Assembly: GCA_913050105.1 (NCBI GenBank)
Contig: CAJWZN010000072.1
Coordinates: 1 to 6,370 of the forward strand
Length of the DNA stretch: 6,370 nt
Direction: 5' to 3'
DNA from: an uncultured Synechococcus sp.
GTDB taxonomy: Bacteria > Cyanobacteriota > Cyanobacteriia > PCC-6307 > Cyanobiaceae
Below are positions 1 to 5,969 of this stretch, piece after piece; the stretch's first letter is position 1; each line of letters begins with the position of its first letter. The notes under the pieces were generated by a model. That model did not search any database. It was not told the DNA's origin and worked only from the letters and a program-made list of their open reading frames with translations. Both the position numbers and the translations under genes were made by a program.

Positions 1-168
1 AACAAAAGATGAGATTCGATGCAGCACAGACATCGCATTTAGGTACTCATGGATACCCAAAAATCACGCAACTAACACCTCGCCCCTGCAAATTGTTCGA
101 TACGTATCAACTACAACCAAATGAATAGGGTGTCGAAGTTTTGGATGGCAATACGACGAAGTTTTTGA
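1..168. other. Non-coding region upstream of the ATP-grasp operon
   Basis: No convincing gene lies here. Besides the NtcA-like palindrome at 43-56, it contains a perfect 10-base palindrome GATACGTATC at 99-108. No clear sigma70 -35/-10 pair could be fixed by eye. The promoter of the operon starting at 169 must lie here or further left. Whether a divergent gene begins beyond the left edge cannot be seen. Confidence 0.6.
43..56. promoter_or_regulatory. Candidate NtcA-binding site, perfect GTA-N8-TAC
   Basis: The sequence GTA-CTCATGGA-TAC matches the NtcA consensus at all six fixed positions, and one more flanking base on each side extends the palindrome (GGTA...TACC, 42-57). NtcA is the CRP-family nitrogen regulator of cyanobacteria, and activating sites usually lie about 22 bases before a TAN3T -10 box. 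On the plus strand I see no good -10 at that distance. On the minus strand TCGAAT follows after 23 bases, so the site could serve a divergent gene beyond the left edge. It lies 112 bases before the ATP-grasp start. A six-base consensus is expected about once by chance in a window this size, so confidence is modest. Confidence 0.35.
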
Positions 169-1644
169 ATGTTTACCGACTACAAATCATCGGTCGGCTA
201 CGACGAATATTTCTGCAACAGAACAGGTGACCCGCGCGCTGACCTTGACCCTTTATTGACATCGCTCTCGCAGATTGGACTGCAGGAACTGAACCGCAGC
301 CATGCCTCAGCCAGTCATTTGCTGCGCCGGCTCGGGGCCACATTCCGCCTCAATGATTCAGGCCAGAACGGCAGCGAGCGCATTCTTCCCTTCGACCCGC
401 TGCCCCGCCTAATCAGCAAAAGTGAGTGGAAAGTTCTGAACAAAGGCCTGAAGCAACGCCTCGAAGCGATTGACTGCTTTCTGGCCGACGTCTATGGAGC
501 GCAAAACATCATTGGCGACGGAGTGATCCCTAGAGAGGACGTGGAAAGCTCCTCCGGATGGCGCCCCCAACTACAGGGTCTGAAACTGCCCCTCAATCGT
601 TGGTGTCACATCTCCGGACTCGATCTCATCCGAGATGGCCAAGGCACCTGGCGAGTCTTGGAAGACAACCTTCGATGCCCCTCCGGAGTGGCCTACTTCC
701 TTGAGAACCGGCGAGTCATGAAAAGGCTCTTTCCCAGCCTTTTCACAGGACGAACAGTGCAGCCAATCGATGACTACCCCTCCCATCTGCTGCGAACCCT
801 GCAGGAACTAGCTCCCTGGAGCGACAGTCCCCGTGCGGTGATTCTCACGCCAGGAGTATTTAACAGTGCCTATTTCGAGCACAGCTACCTAGCTCAGCAA
901 ATGGGCATTCCCCTTGTGGAGGGTCGGGATCTGATCTGTGAAGAAGGCCGCGTATGGCTGCGTAGCACCAACGGCCTCTCAACGGTGGACGTGATCTACA
1001 GACGCATCGACGACGACTACCTGGATCCAAATGTTTTCCGTAGCGACTCGATGCTGGGGGTTCCAGGGTTAATCGACGTTCTCAGCGAAGGAAGGGTTTC
1101 GATCGCGAATGCCCCAGGCACTGGCATCGCCGACGACAAGTTGATCTACGCCCACGTGCCCGCAATGATCCGCTACTACCTCAACGAAGATCCGATCATT
1201 GAAAACGTGCGCACATACCTATGTGCCCGGGAGGACGACCGCCGCTATGTGCTGGAACACCTCGAGGAACTTGTGGTCAAGTCGGTTTCAGAAGCTGGCG
1301 GCTACGGAATGCTGATCGCCCCCCAGGCCAGCCGCTCAGAGATCGCTGATTTCGACGCCAAGATCCGAGCAAACCCCCGCAATTTCATCGCACAGCCAAT
1401 GCTGCAGCTCTCCACCGTGCCCTCACTAAGCGAAGGAGAGCTCTACCCCTGCCATGTGGACTTGAGGCCCTATGTGCTGCGAGGCCGCAACACCTGGATC
1501 AGCCCCGGTGGATTAACAAGGGTTGCTCTCAAACGAGGGTCCCTGGTTGTGAACTCCTCTCAGGGGGGCGGTTGCAAGGACACCTGGATCGTGGATGAAC
1601 AGCCCGTGATCGCAAAACAACCCAAGGAGTTTGTTCCGTGTTGA
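169..1644 (+). CDS. Circularly permuted ATP-grasp protein (DUF404/DUF407, COG2308 type)
   Basis: A predicted cytoplasmic ATP-dependent ligase of 491 residues, close to full family length. By family it should activate a carboxylate as acyl phosphate and join it to an amine; substrates are unknown. The start is supported by the usual opening about nine residues in, YDEYF followed by PR and a leucine-rich helix (residues 11-40). Recognisable blocks, in order, are ERILPFDPLPR (70-80), the DVYG-N-GDGVIP segment (107-121), the invariant EDNLR-PSGV-ENR core (165-181), DVIYRRIDDDYLDP (274-287), NAPGTGIADDK (314-324), VVKSVSEAGGYGM (369-381) with a likely ATP-contacting Lys371, HVDLRPYVL (429-437) and SQGGGCKDTWI (464-474). 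No signal peptide or membrane segment is seen. Its stop overlaps the alpha-E start by 7 bases, so the two are probably translationally coupled. Only a weak ribosome-binding site precedes this ATG. Family assignment is firm; the reaction is predicted. Confidence 0.93.
   Translation: MFTDYKSSVGYDEYFCNRTGDPRADLDPLLTSLSQIGLQELNRSHASASHLLRRLGATFRLNDSGQNGSERILPFDPLPRLISKSEWKVLNKGLKQRLEAIDCFLADVYGAQNIIGDGVIPREDVESSSGWRPQLQGLKLPLNRWCHISGLDLIRDGQGTWRVLEDNLRCPSGVAYFLENRRVMKRLFPSLFTGRTVQPIDDYPSHLLRTLQELAPWSDSPRAVILTPGVFNSAYFEHSYLAQQMGIPLVEGRDLICEEGRVWLRSTNGLSTVDVIYRRIDDDYLDPNVFRSDSMLGVPGLIDVLSEGRVSIANAPGTGIADDKLIYAHVPAMIRYYLNEDPIIENVRTYLCAREDDRRYVLEHLEELVVKSVSEAGGYGMLIAPQASRSEIADFDAKIRANPRNFIAQPMLQLSTVPSLSEGELYPCHVDLRPYVLRGRNTWISPGGLTRVALKRGSLVVNSSQGGGCKDTWIVDEQPVIAKQPKEFVPC
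1624..1629 (+). promoter_or_regulatory. Shine-Dalgarno AAGGAG for the alpha-E gene
   Basis: AAGGAG lies 8 bases before the GTG at 1638, inside the end of the ATP-grasp gene. It fixes the GTG as the start. The resulting N-terminus MLSRVADSLYW is the one expected for the family. Confidence 0.75.
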
Positions 1645-2633
1645 GCCGGGTCGCTGACTCCCTGTATTGGATCAACCGTTATCTCGAACGAGCTGAAAAC
1701 ATCTCCCGCTTCCTGGAGGTGAGCGAAGCCATGGCGCTCGACTGTCCGCCCGGCAGCGCCGAACCCTGGCTGCCTCTGCTGGAGGCAACCGGCGATCGCG
1801 GCAGCTTTGATAAGAGCTACCCAGCAGCGACTCCACGGGATGTGCTGCATTTTCTTTTGCTTGATCGGAAGAATCCCAACGGCATCGTGAGCTGCATCGC
1901 CATGGCACGCGAAAACTCCCGCCAAATCCGTGACGTCATAACAACGGAAATGTGGGAGCAGATCAATGACCTGCACTGGAGCCTCCAGGACGGCGAAGCG
2001 ATCTGGAGTGAGCCAGTGCAGGAACAGCTGCGAATTATCCGGAAAGGTTGCCAGATTTTTTATGGGATCACAGACGCCACCCTCAGTCGCGACCTGAGTT
2101 GGCTTTTCAGCCAGCTGGGTCGCCTGATCGAACGGGCCGACAAAACCTCGCGGATTCTGGATGTGAAGTACTTCCTTTTATTGCCAAGGCCGGAGGATGT
2201 GGGCGGAGTGCTGGATGAACTGCAGTGGATCACCCTGCTTCGTTCGGTCGGCGCTTATCAGATGTATCGCCAAAGCATGCAGCAGGCGATTAAACCCAGA
2301 TCAGTTGCCCGCTTCCTACTGCTGGATCCAATCTTTCCCAGATCGGTCCGCTTTTGTCTCCAAGGCATCAGCGACACCCTTCAACAGATTCAGACACAAC
2401 CGGTTCAAGGCCCGCCGGATGATCTTGACTGCCTGCGCGGCCAACTCCTAGCCCGATGGAGCTACGTGCGGATCGACAGTCTGATCGAATCAGGGCTGCA
2501 TGAAGCCATTGATCAACTGCAGCGAGACCTCAACAGGCTGCATGTCCTGATCCAGCACCGCTACTTCACAAGCGCCGACCACCGATCCAACCAAGCTGAA
2601 CACGCATGCGCGCTCGAATCGTTCATCGCCTGA
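1638..2633 (+). CDS. Alpha-E domain protein (DUF403, COG2307 type)
   Basis: An all-helical protein of 331 residues that regularly accompanies the circularly permuted ATP-grasp; its biochemical role is unknown, and it is predicted to act with the ligase in forming a peptide-like product. It starts at GTG with the hallmark MLSRVADSLYW and then RYLERAENISRFLEV (14-28). Further family blocks are RENSRQIRDVITTEMWEQIN (91-110), RLIERADKTSRILDVKYF (162-179) and QWITLLRSVGAYQMYR (196-211). The halves look duplicated: residues 14-28 resemble 162-176 (R-ERA-SR-L-V), and FLLLD at 72 recurs at 226. Its conserved Glu and Arg residues sit in these repeats. The length is near the family norm. It overlaps the ATP-grasp gene by 7 bases and the transglutaminase gene by 28, which supports one operon. 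No signal peptide is seen. Confidence 0.93.
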   Translation: MLSRVADSLYWINRYLERAENISRFLEVSEAMALDCPPGSAEPWLPLLEATGDRGSFDKSYPAATPRDVLHFLLLDRKNPNGIVSCIAMARENSRQIRDVITTEMWEQINDLHWSLQDGEAIWSEPVQEQLRIIRKGCQIFYGITDATLSRDLSWLFSQLGRLIERADKTSRILDVKYFLLLPRPEDVGGVLDELQWITLLRSVGAYQMYRQSMQQAIKPRSVARFLLLDPIFPRSVRFCLQGISDTLQQIQTQPVQGPPDDLDCLRGQLLARWSYVRIDSLIESGLHEAIDQLQRDLNRLHVLIQHRYFTSADHRSNQAEHACALESFIA

Positions 2634-3505
2634 CCTACAGCTACGACGCACCTGTGACTCTGGGTGAGCAGAGGCTTTGCCTTAAACCTCGAGGACAAGG
2701 TTTTCAGCGGTTACTTGAGCATCAGCTGACGGTGCTACCGCAACCGCAGCGAAGCAGCGAATTGCTAGCAGCCAGTGGCGATGAAATCCAGAAGCTGAGC
2801 TTTATTGGCAACACCAACAAGCTCATCTTCGAAGCGATCAGTTTGGTTGAAACACGACCAGCACCATCGCTGCATTTGTGTTTCGATGGCATGGAACCAC
2901 CTCTGCCCTACCCACGTGGCCGGCTGAATAGCGATCTGCTTGGAGCCCTAGAAGGTTGGCTCCCCAATGGCCAACACGAACCCTCTGCCATCGATCTCAC
3001 ACAGGAAGCGCTGTTGGGCTGCAACCAACAAATGCTGTCCTTCCTCCATCAATTGCTGGAACTTATTCGAGATCGCGTCAAATACACACAGCGCCATGTG
3101 GGGCCGGCATGGCCGGCTGGACGCACTCTGCGGGAACGCATTGGCTCATGCCGTGACCTCGCCATGTTGATGGTGGTCTGCTGCCGGGTCGTAGGTCTGC
3201 CGGCCCGGTTTGTGAGCGGCTATCAGTTGCAGCAACCAGTCCCAGAGCAGTACGACCTTCATGCCTGGGCAGAGATTTACCTGCCAGGAGCAGGCTGGCG
3301 CGGCTTTGACCCCAGTGCGGGACGCGAAATCAATGAGCGCTACGTGGTTCTGGCCGCCTCCTCGAAGCCAGAACTAACGGCCGCGGTGAGTGGCAGCTTC
3401 ACTGGCCCACCCGGCACCAGCAGCGATCTGAACTGGAGCATTGGGGTCAATGAGGAGCCAACACCCCTGATGGAGACAGACGCCAAAGTGATTCAGGCGG
3501 CCTGA
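2606..3505 (+). CDS. Transglutaminase-like cysteine protease
   Basis: A papain-fold protein of 299 residues, close to the usual length. Members of the transglutaminase-like superfamily hydrolyse or transfer amide bonds; bacterial ones of this layout are thought to be peptidases. The N-terminal beta domain (Bact_transglu_N) covers about residues 1-85 and opens with the typical RIVHRLTYSYDAPV followed by LCLKPRG. The catalytic core spans about 145-240 with the full triad: Cys182 in GSCRDLAMLM, His219 in DLHAWAEIYLPG and Asp235 in GWRGFDPSAG. GLPARFVSGY (197-206) is also a family hallmark. The C-terminal 50 residues look less conserved. The ATG lies inside the end of the alpha-E gene (28-base overlap), and no strong ribosome-binding site precedes it, so coupling is likely. 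In the trio it could trim or transfer the amide product of the ATP-grasp. No signal peptide is seen, so action in the cytoplasm is inferred. Confidence 0.93.
   Translation: MRARIVHRLTYSYDAPVTLGEQRLCLKPRGQGFQRLLEHQLTVLPQPQRSSELLAASGDEIQKLSFIGNTNKLIFEAISLVETRPAPSLHLCFDGMEPPLPYPRGRLNSDLLGALEGWLPNGQHEPSAIDLTQEALLGCNQQMLSFLHQLLELIRDRVKYTQRHVGPAWPAGRTLRERIGSCRDLAMLMVVCCRVVGLPARFVSGYQLQQPVPEQYDLHAWAEIYLPGAGWRGFDPSAGREINERYVVLAASSKPELTAAVSGSFTGPPGTSSDLNWSIGVNEEPTPLMETDAKVIQAA
3493..3505. repeat. 13-base palindrome holding two convergent stop codons
   Basis: TCAGGCGGCCTGA is a perfect inverted repeat around one central base. Read in either direction it encodes the end of a gene as Gln-Ala-Ala-stop: plus strand for the transglutaminase, minus strand for the cupin protein. 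As RNA it could form a 5-bp stem with a 3-base loop. No U-tract follows on either side, so a role as a rho-independent terminator is doubtful. Confidence 0.6.
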
Positions 3506-3984
3506 AGAACAGGCTCAACACCATGGAGTAGGGGTTTCGGAGACGAAGTGAGGGTTGCTTTCATCAACGCTGGGATGCGAGCACTGTTGTAAATACGGAA
3601 TTCGCGCTCCAGGGATACCCCTGGCTCACGCACAGCTTGGTTCAGCACCACAGATCCATCGGGATCGGAAATAGAGCGGTGAAAGGTACCGATGGGAATC
3701 CGAAGGATGTCCCCACCGCTGTCCAGACGAACAATGTGAAATGGCTTCTCCCAGGCCAGGTTCACGAGGTAAAAAGTGCGGCCTCCGCTGACCGCCAGCA
3801 GATTGTCTTCCTGATGGGGATGCAGATAAAACTGCCAGGCACCGGTTTTTGAGTCATTCGGAGGGCTCACCGCTGGCCCGGTGTGAATCACAAGGTCCCT
3901 CGCATTCGACGTATCAATGGTGACGTCGAAAAAACGAACCGATGGCGTGTCGCGAAAGCGCTCGTAAGGGAGCAGTTCGAACAT
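3493..3984 (-). CDS. Cupin-fold conserved hypothetical protein (RmlC-like)
   Basis: A small soluble protein of 163 residues, function unknown. Numbered from the ATG at 3984, the first cupin motif is HPHQEDNLLAVSGG (55-68), giving possible metal ligands His55 and His57 with Glu59 nearby. The second motif, GDILRIPIGTFH (91-102), fits G-x5-P-x-G-x2-H exactly, with His102. This points to a one-domain cupin barrel that may bind a metal or a small ligand, but substrate and reaction cannot be read from it. A GTG at 3990 in frame would add two residues; neither start has a clear ribosome-binding site. The gene follows moaA on the same strand after 82 bases in which I see no clear terminator or promoter, so read-through from mobA-moaA is possible. 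Its end overlaps the convergent transglutaminase gene by 13 bases. Confidence 0.85.
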   Translation of the reverse strand: MFELLPYERFRDTPSVRFFDVTIDTSNARDLVIHTGPAVSPPNDSKTGAWQFYLHPHQEDNLLAVSGGRTFYLVNLAWEKPFHIVRLDSGGDILRIPIGTFHRSISDPDGSVVLNQAVREPGVSLEREFRIYNSARIPALMKATLTSSPKPLLHGVEPVLQAA

Positions 3985-4066
3985 GCCCACAGGGCCGGAT
4001 CAGGGCCTGAATTCTGGAAGGGTTGTACCGACGTTGAGCCGTAAAAACAGTCGCGACGACAACGGT

Positions 4067-5110
4067 TCAGCCACCCAGATAGGCCATCTCGGCATGGGAG
4101 GAACGAGGAAGGTGATGATGGCGTTCCTCGCTGTAGCGGTCGCTGCGATCAAGCCAGAGACCAGCGATCCGCTGCTGCAACGCTGCGGTGTTATCAAGAA
4201 CCGGCTTGAGGTCGGCACCTTCAGAGGCGAACAGGCATGTAAAAGCCTGACCATCGGCCGTGATCCGCAGACGGTTGCAGTCGCCACAGAACGGCTCACT
4301 GATCGAGGCAATGACACCGAGGCCGCCGCGGTCATCGGTAAAGCGCCAGCGATTGGCCGTCGCACCGAAATCACGGCCCAAGGGCTGAAGGGGCCAACGG
4401 GCCTGGATCAGCCGCACCATCTCAGCGGCTGGCAGCACCTGATCCGGAACCCAACCATTCCGGTTGCCCACGTCCATGTATTCGATCAACCGCAGTTCAA
4501 GCCCATAACGCCGGGCCAGCGCCGCCAACGGCAGCAGTTCAGTGTCGTTTTCCCCTTTCTTGATGACGGCATTGAGCTTGATCTCCCCCTGCTCGGCAAC
4601 AAATCCCGCCAACTTCGCTGACATCACTCCATCGATCACCTGCCGCACCAGCCGCTCGCCCGCAGCTTGTCCTCCACGCAGTCCGGCCATACGAGCGGCC
4701 ACGGATCCATCCACAGCATCGAGACTGATGGTGATTCGATTCAGGCCGGCAGCCCTCAGAAGCCTGGCTCGGTTCGGCGTCAACAGAACACCGTTCGTGG
4801 TCAGAGCGATTTGGCGCAACCCCCTCAGAGGATCTCCGGGGGTCGACCGACCTCGGCTGACCGCCTCCAACAGCGGCAGAAGGCGTTGACTGAGAAGGGG
4901 CTCACCACCGGTGAGTCGCAATGTGTGCGCACCGAGAGTCGCCGCGACACGAATCAGCCGCAGTTGCTGATCCAGGGTCATCAATCCCGGTGGATCCACT
5001 GCATCAGGGCGGCAATAAGAGCAATCCAGATTGCAGCGAGCGGTCAAAGAGAGCCGCAACACCCCCAATGTTCGGGCCCTTTGATCAACAATCGCTGCCG
5101 TGGAGATCAT
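4067..5110 (-). CDS. moaA: GTP 3',8-cyclase MoaA (radical SAM, molybdenum cofactor step 1)
   Basis: It converts GTP to 3',8-cyclo-7,8-dihydro-GTP, the first step of molybdopterin synthesis, and works in the cytoplasm with MoaC. At 347 residues it is near the usual length. The radical SAM cluster motif C-x3-C-x2-C is at Cys26, Cys30 and Cys33, and TGGEP, which contacts SAM, is at 67-71. TTNG (104-107) and SLD (129-131) follow. The second, substrate-side 4Fe-4S motif C-x2-C-x13-C is at Cys275, Cys278 and Cys292. The protein ends in the conserved Gly-Gly tail (346-347) needed for activity in characterised MoaA. All catalytic elements are therefore present. The ATG overlaps the mobA stop as ATGA, with no strong ribosome-binding site of its own, which suggests translational coupling. 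Confidence 0.97.
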   Translation of the reverse strand: MISTAAIVDQRARTLGVLRLSLTARCNLDCSYCRPDAVDPPGLMTLDQQLRLIRVAATLGAHTLRLTGGEPLLSQRLLPLLEAVSRGRSTPGDPLRGLRQIALTTNGVLLTPNRARLLRAAGLNRITISLDAVDGSVAARMAGLRGGQAAGERLVRQVIDGVMSAKLAGFVAEQGEIKLNAVIKKGENDTELLPLAALARRYGLELRLIEYMDVGNRNGWVPDQVLPAAEMVRLIQARWPLQPLGRDFGATANRWRFTDDRGGLGVIASISEPFCGDCNRLRITADGQAFTCLFASEGADLKPVLDNTAALQQRIAGLWLDRSDRYSEERHHHLPRSSHAEMAYLGG

Positions 5111-5694
5111 GAAGACAACGCTGCCAGATCCTCAGGACGATTGGCATTGACCATGGCTGCAGCCGGGAGCTGAACAGGATGATGCGGCACGCGGCTCAGC
5201 CAATCGAGCCAGCGATACCTCCCGGCTCGCAGTTGCTCGATAAGCACAGACTGAAAGGGCGAACCCGTGGGAATCACGGCCAGCAATGGCTGGAGTCGAT
5301 CGCCGTCATGGGCAACAGCCACACAGTCAGGCCGCAACTGCCAGGCCTCAATCAGCCGCTCAAACACATCGGTGCTGAGGCACGGCATGTCCACAGGGAG
5401 CACCAACAAAGCATCACCGGAGACCGCAGGCAGAACTCGGGCCAAGGCCTGAAGCGGCCCGGCCCAGGGAGGCGGCTCTTGAAGCACACTCACCACCGAC
5501 TGATCCTTCAACAGCTCCCCGTGGGTCTGATGCCGGGTCAAAACGCGGATGGGCAGACCGAGGGGACGCAACTGCTCAACCAGAGCCGTGAGCCAAACAC
5601 CGCCACTCGGATGCGCCAGCAGCGCTTTGTCCTGCCCCATACGACGGCTGTTGCCACCACTGAGCACACAAACAGACAGCCGATGACGGCACAC
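5107..5694 (-). CDS. mobA: Molybdenum cofactor guanylyltransferase MobA
   Basis: It transfers GMP from GTP to molybdopterin, giving the guanine dinucleotide form used by many bacterial molybdoenzymes of the DMSO reductase family. The 195-residue protein shows the nucleotidyltransferase signature LSGGNSRRMGQDKALL (11-26), GPLQALA (79-85), the metal-binding Asp102 in LPVDMPCLS, QPLLAV (135-140) and the closing VNANRPEDLA (182-191). The length is typical. The start is a GTG at 5694: the frame is closed just upstream by TGA at 5704-5706, and the nearby ATG at 5697-5699 is out of frame. GGTGAG at 5704-5709 lies 8 bases before the GTG. It is the first gene of the leftward block and divergent from the nitrate permease gene, consistent with supplying cofactor to nitrate reductase. 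I infer that partner; no nitrate reductase gene is in the window. Confidence 0.95.
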   Translation of the reverse strand: MCRHRLSVCVLSGGNSRRMGQDKALLAHPSGGVWLTALVEQLRPLGLPIRVLTRHQTHGELLKDQSVVSVLQEPPPWAGPLQALARVLPAVSGDALLVLPVDMPCLSTDVFERLIEAWQLRPDCVAVAHDGDRLQPLLAVIPTGSPFQSVLIEQLRAGRYRWLDWLSRVPHHPVQLPAAAMVNANRPEDLAALSS

Positions 5695-5703
5695 AACATC
5701 AAC

Positions 5704-5709
5704 TCACCA
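5704..5709 (-). promoter_or_regulatory. Shine-Dalgarno-like GGTGAG for mobA
   Basis: On the minus strand GGTGAG lies 8 bases before the GTG at 5694. It supports GTG as the mobA start. It is not a perfect match to AGGAGG. Confidence 0.45.
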
Positions 5710-5716
5710 ATTTCCA

Positions 5717-5758
5717 ACTATTGACAGCACCTTGGTGCCCAATGGTCGCAATCGCTAC
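5717..5758 (-). promoter_or_regulatory. Candidate NtcA-type promoter facing mobA
   Basis: On the minus strand GTA-GCGATTGC-GAC (5758-5745) matches five of the six fixed NtcA bases. After exactly 22 bases comes AATAGT (5722-5717), which matches TATAAT at four positions. This is the layout of an NtcA-activated promoter. The implied RNA start near 5710 leaves a short leader of about 16 bases that still includes the ribosome-binding site. The geometry is good but both boxes are imperfect. Confidence 0.35.
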
Positions 5759-5838
5759 GGAATCAAAACCAACAACAAAAACTCATCAACGGCATCACCC
5801 CAATTGATGTCTGCAAGAGCACAACAAACGCCAAATTG

Positions 5839-5881
5839 GTAACCATGCCAACCAACAACGAAGCGGGCTGATTGATTAACT
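5839..5881 (+). promoter_or_regulatory. Candidate NtcA-type promoter for the nitrate permease
   Basis: GTA-ACCATGCC-AAC (5839-5852) matches five of the six fixed NtcA bases and is flanked by a further pairing base on each side (GGTA...AACC has one mismatch). TTAACT follows after 23 bases (5876-5881) as a weak -10 box. Transcription would start near 5888, giving a leader of about 80 bases before the ATG. NtcA activation of nitrate permease genes is established in cyanobacteria, which favours this reading. Confidence 0.42.
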
Positions 5882-5924
5882 GCGTAGGTCAAACGGATTT
5901 TCTTTTCGACCGTTTCGCCACCCC

Positions 5925-5948
5925 CGGGCACTTTTTTTCTGAAGCCCG
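5925..5948 (+). other. Possible weak hairpin in the nitrate permease leader
   Basis: CGGGC at 5925-5929 can pair with GCCCG at 5944-5948 around a 14-base T-rich loop, ending 21 bases before the ATG at 5970. A second imperfect pair, AAACGG (5891-5896) with CCGTTT (5910-5915), lies just upstream. No Shine-Dalgarno sequence precedes the ATG, where the sequence is pyrimidine-rich. The stems are short and may be chance. Confidence 0.2.
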
Positions 5949-5969
5949 CGGCTCACTTTCAATCCCCCA

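Larger units (their letters stand above)
5695..5969. other. Divergent mobA-nrtP regulatory region
   Basis: This 275-base gap separates two outward-reading genes and must contain both promoters. It is richer in A and in CAA-type runs (for example around 5768-5782 and 5821-5828) than the flanking genes. It holds two near-consensus NtcA sites, one facing each gene, and a short odd palindrome CCAAATTGG at 5831-5839 that abuts the second site. No small protein gene or RNA gene was recognised in it. Confidence 0.7.

Noticed and set aside
104..117. GTA-N8-AAC as another NtcA-like site
   Set aside because: It has the same five-of-six match as the nrtP box, but only a three-of-six -10 (TTGGAT at 141-146) follows at the right spacing. 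Too weak to list as a feature.
1560..1976. Open frame of 138 codons on the minus strand
   Set aside because: It runs antisense across the ATP-grasp/alpha-E junction, where both plus-strand genes match known families.
3985..4066. Terminator or promoter between moaA and the cupin gene
   Set aside because: There is a T-run on the minus strand and a direct repeat CAGGGCC at 3990-3996 and 4001-4007 (plus strand), but no stable stem precedes the T-run and no convincing -35/-10 pair is visible.
3983..4621. Open frame of 212 codons on the plus strand
   Set aside because: It lies antisense to the end of moaA and the start of the cupin gene, shows no recognisable domain, and moaA on the other strand has all its catalytic motifs.
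4667..5173. Open frame of 168 codons on the plus strand
   Set aside because: It is antisense to moaA and mobA and has no domain-like content.
5697..5699. ATG as an alternative mobA start
   Set aside because: It is out of frame with mobA; only the GTG at 5694 leads into the LSGG motif.
5179..5724. Open frame of 181 codons on the plus strand
   Set aside because: It is antisense to mobA, which is unambiguous, and the translation is low in structure with many Gln, Arg and His residues typical of a shadow frame.
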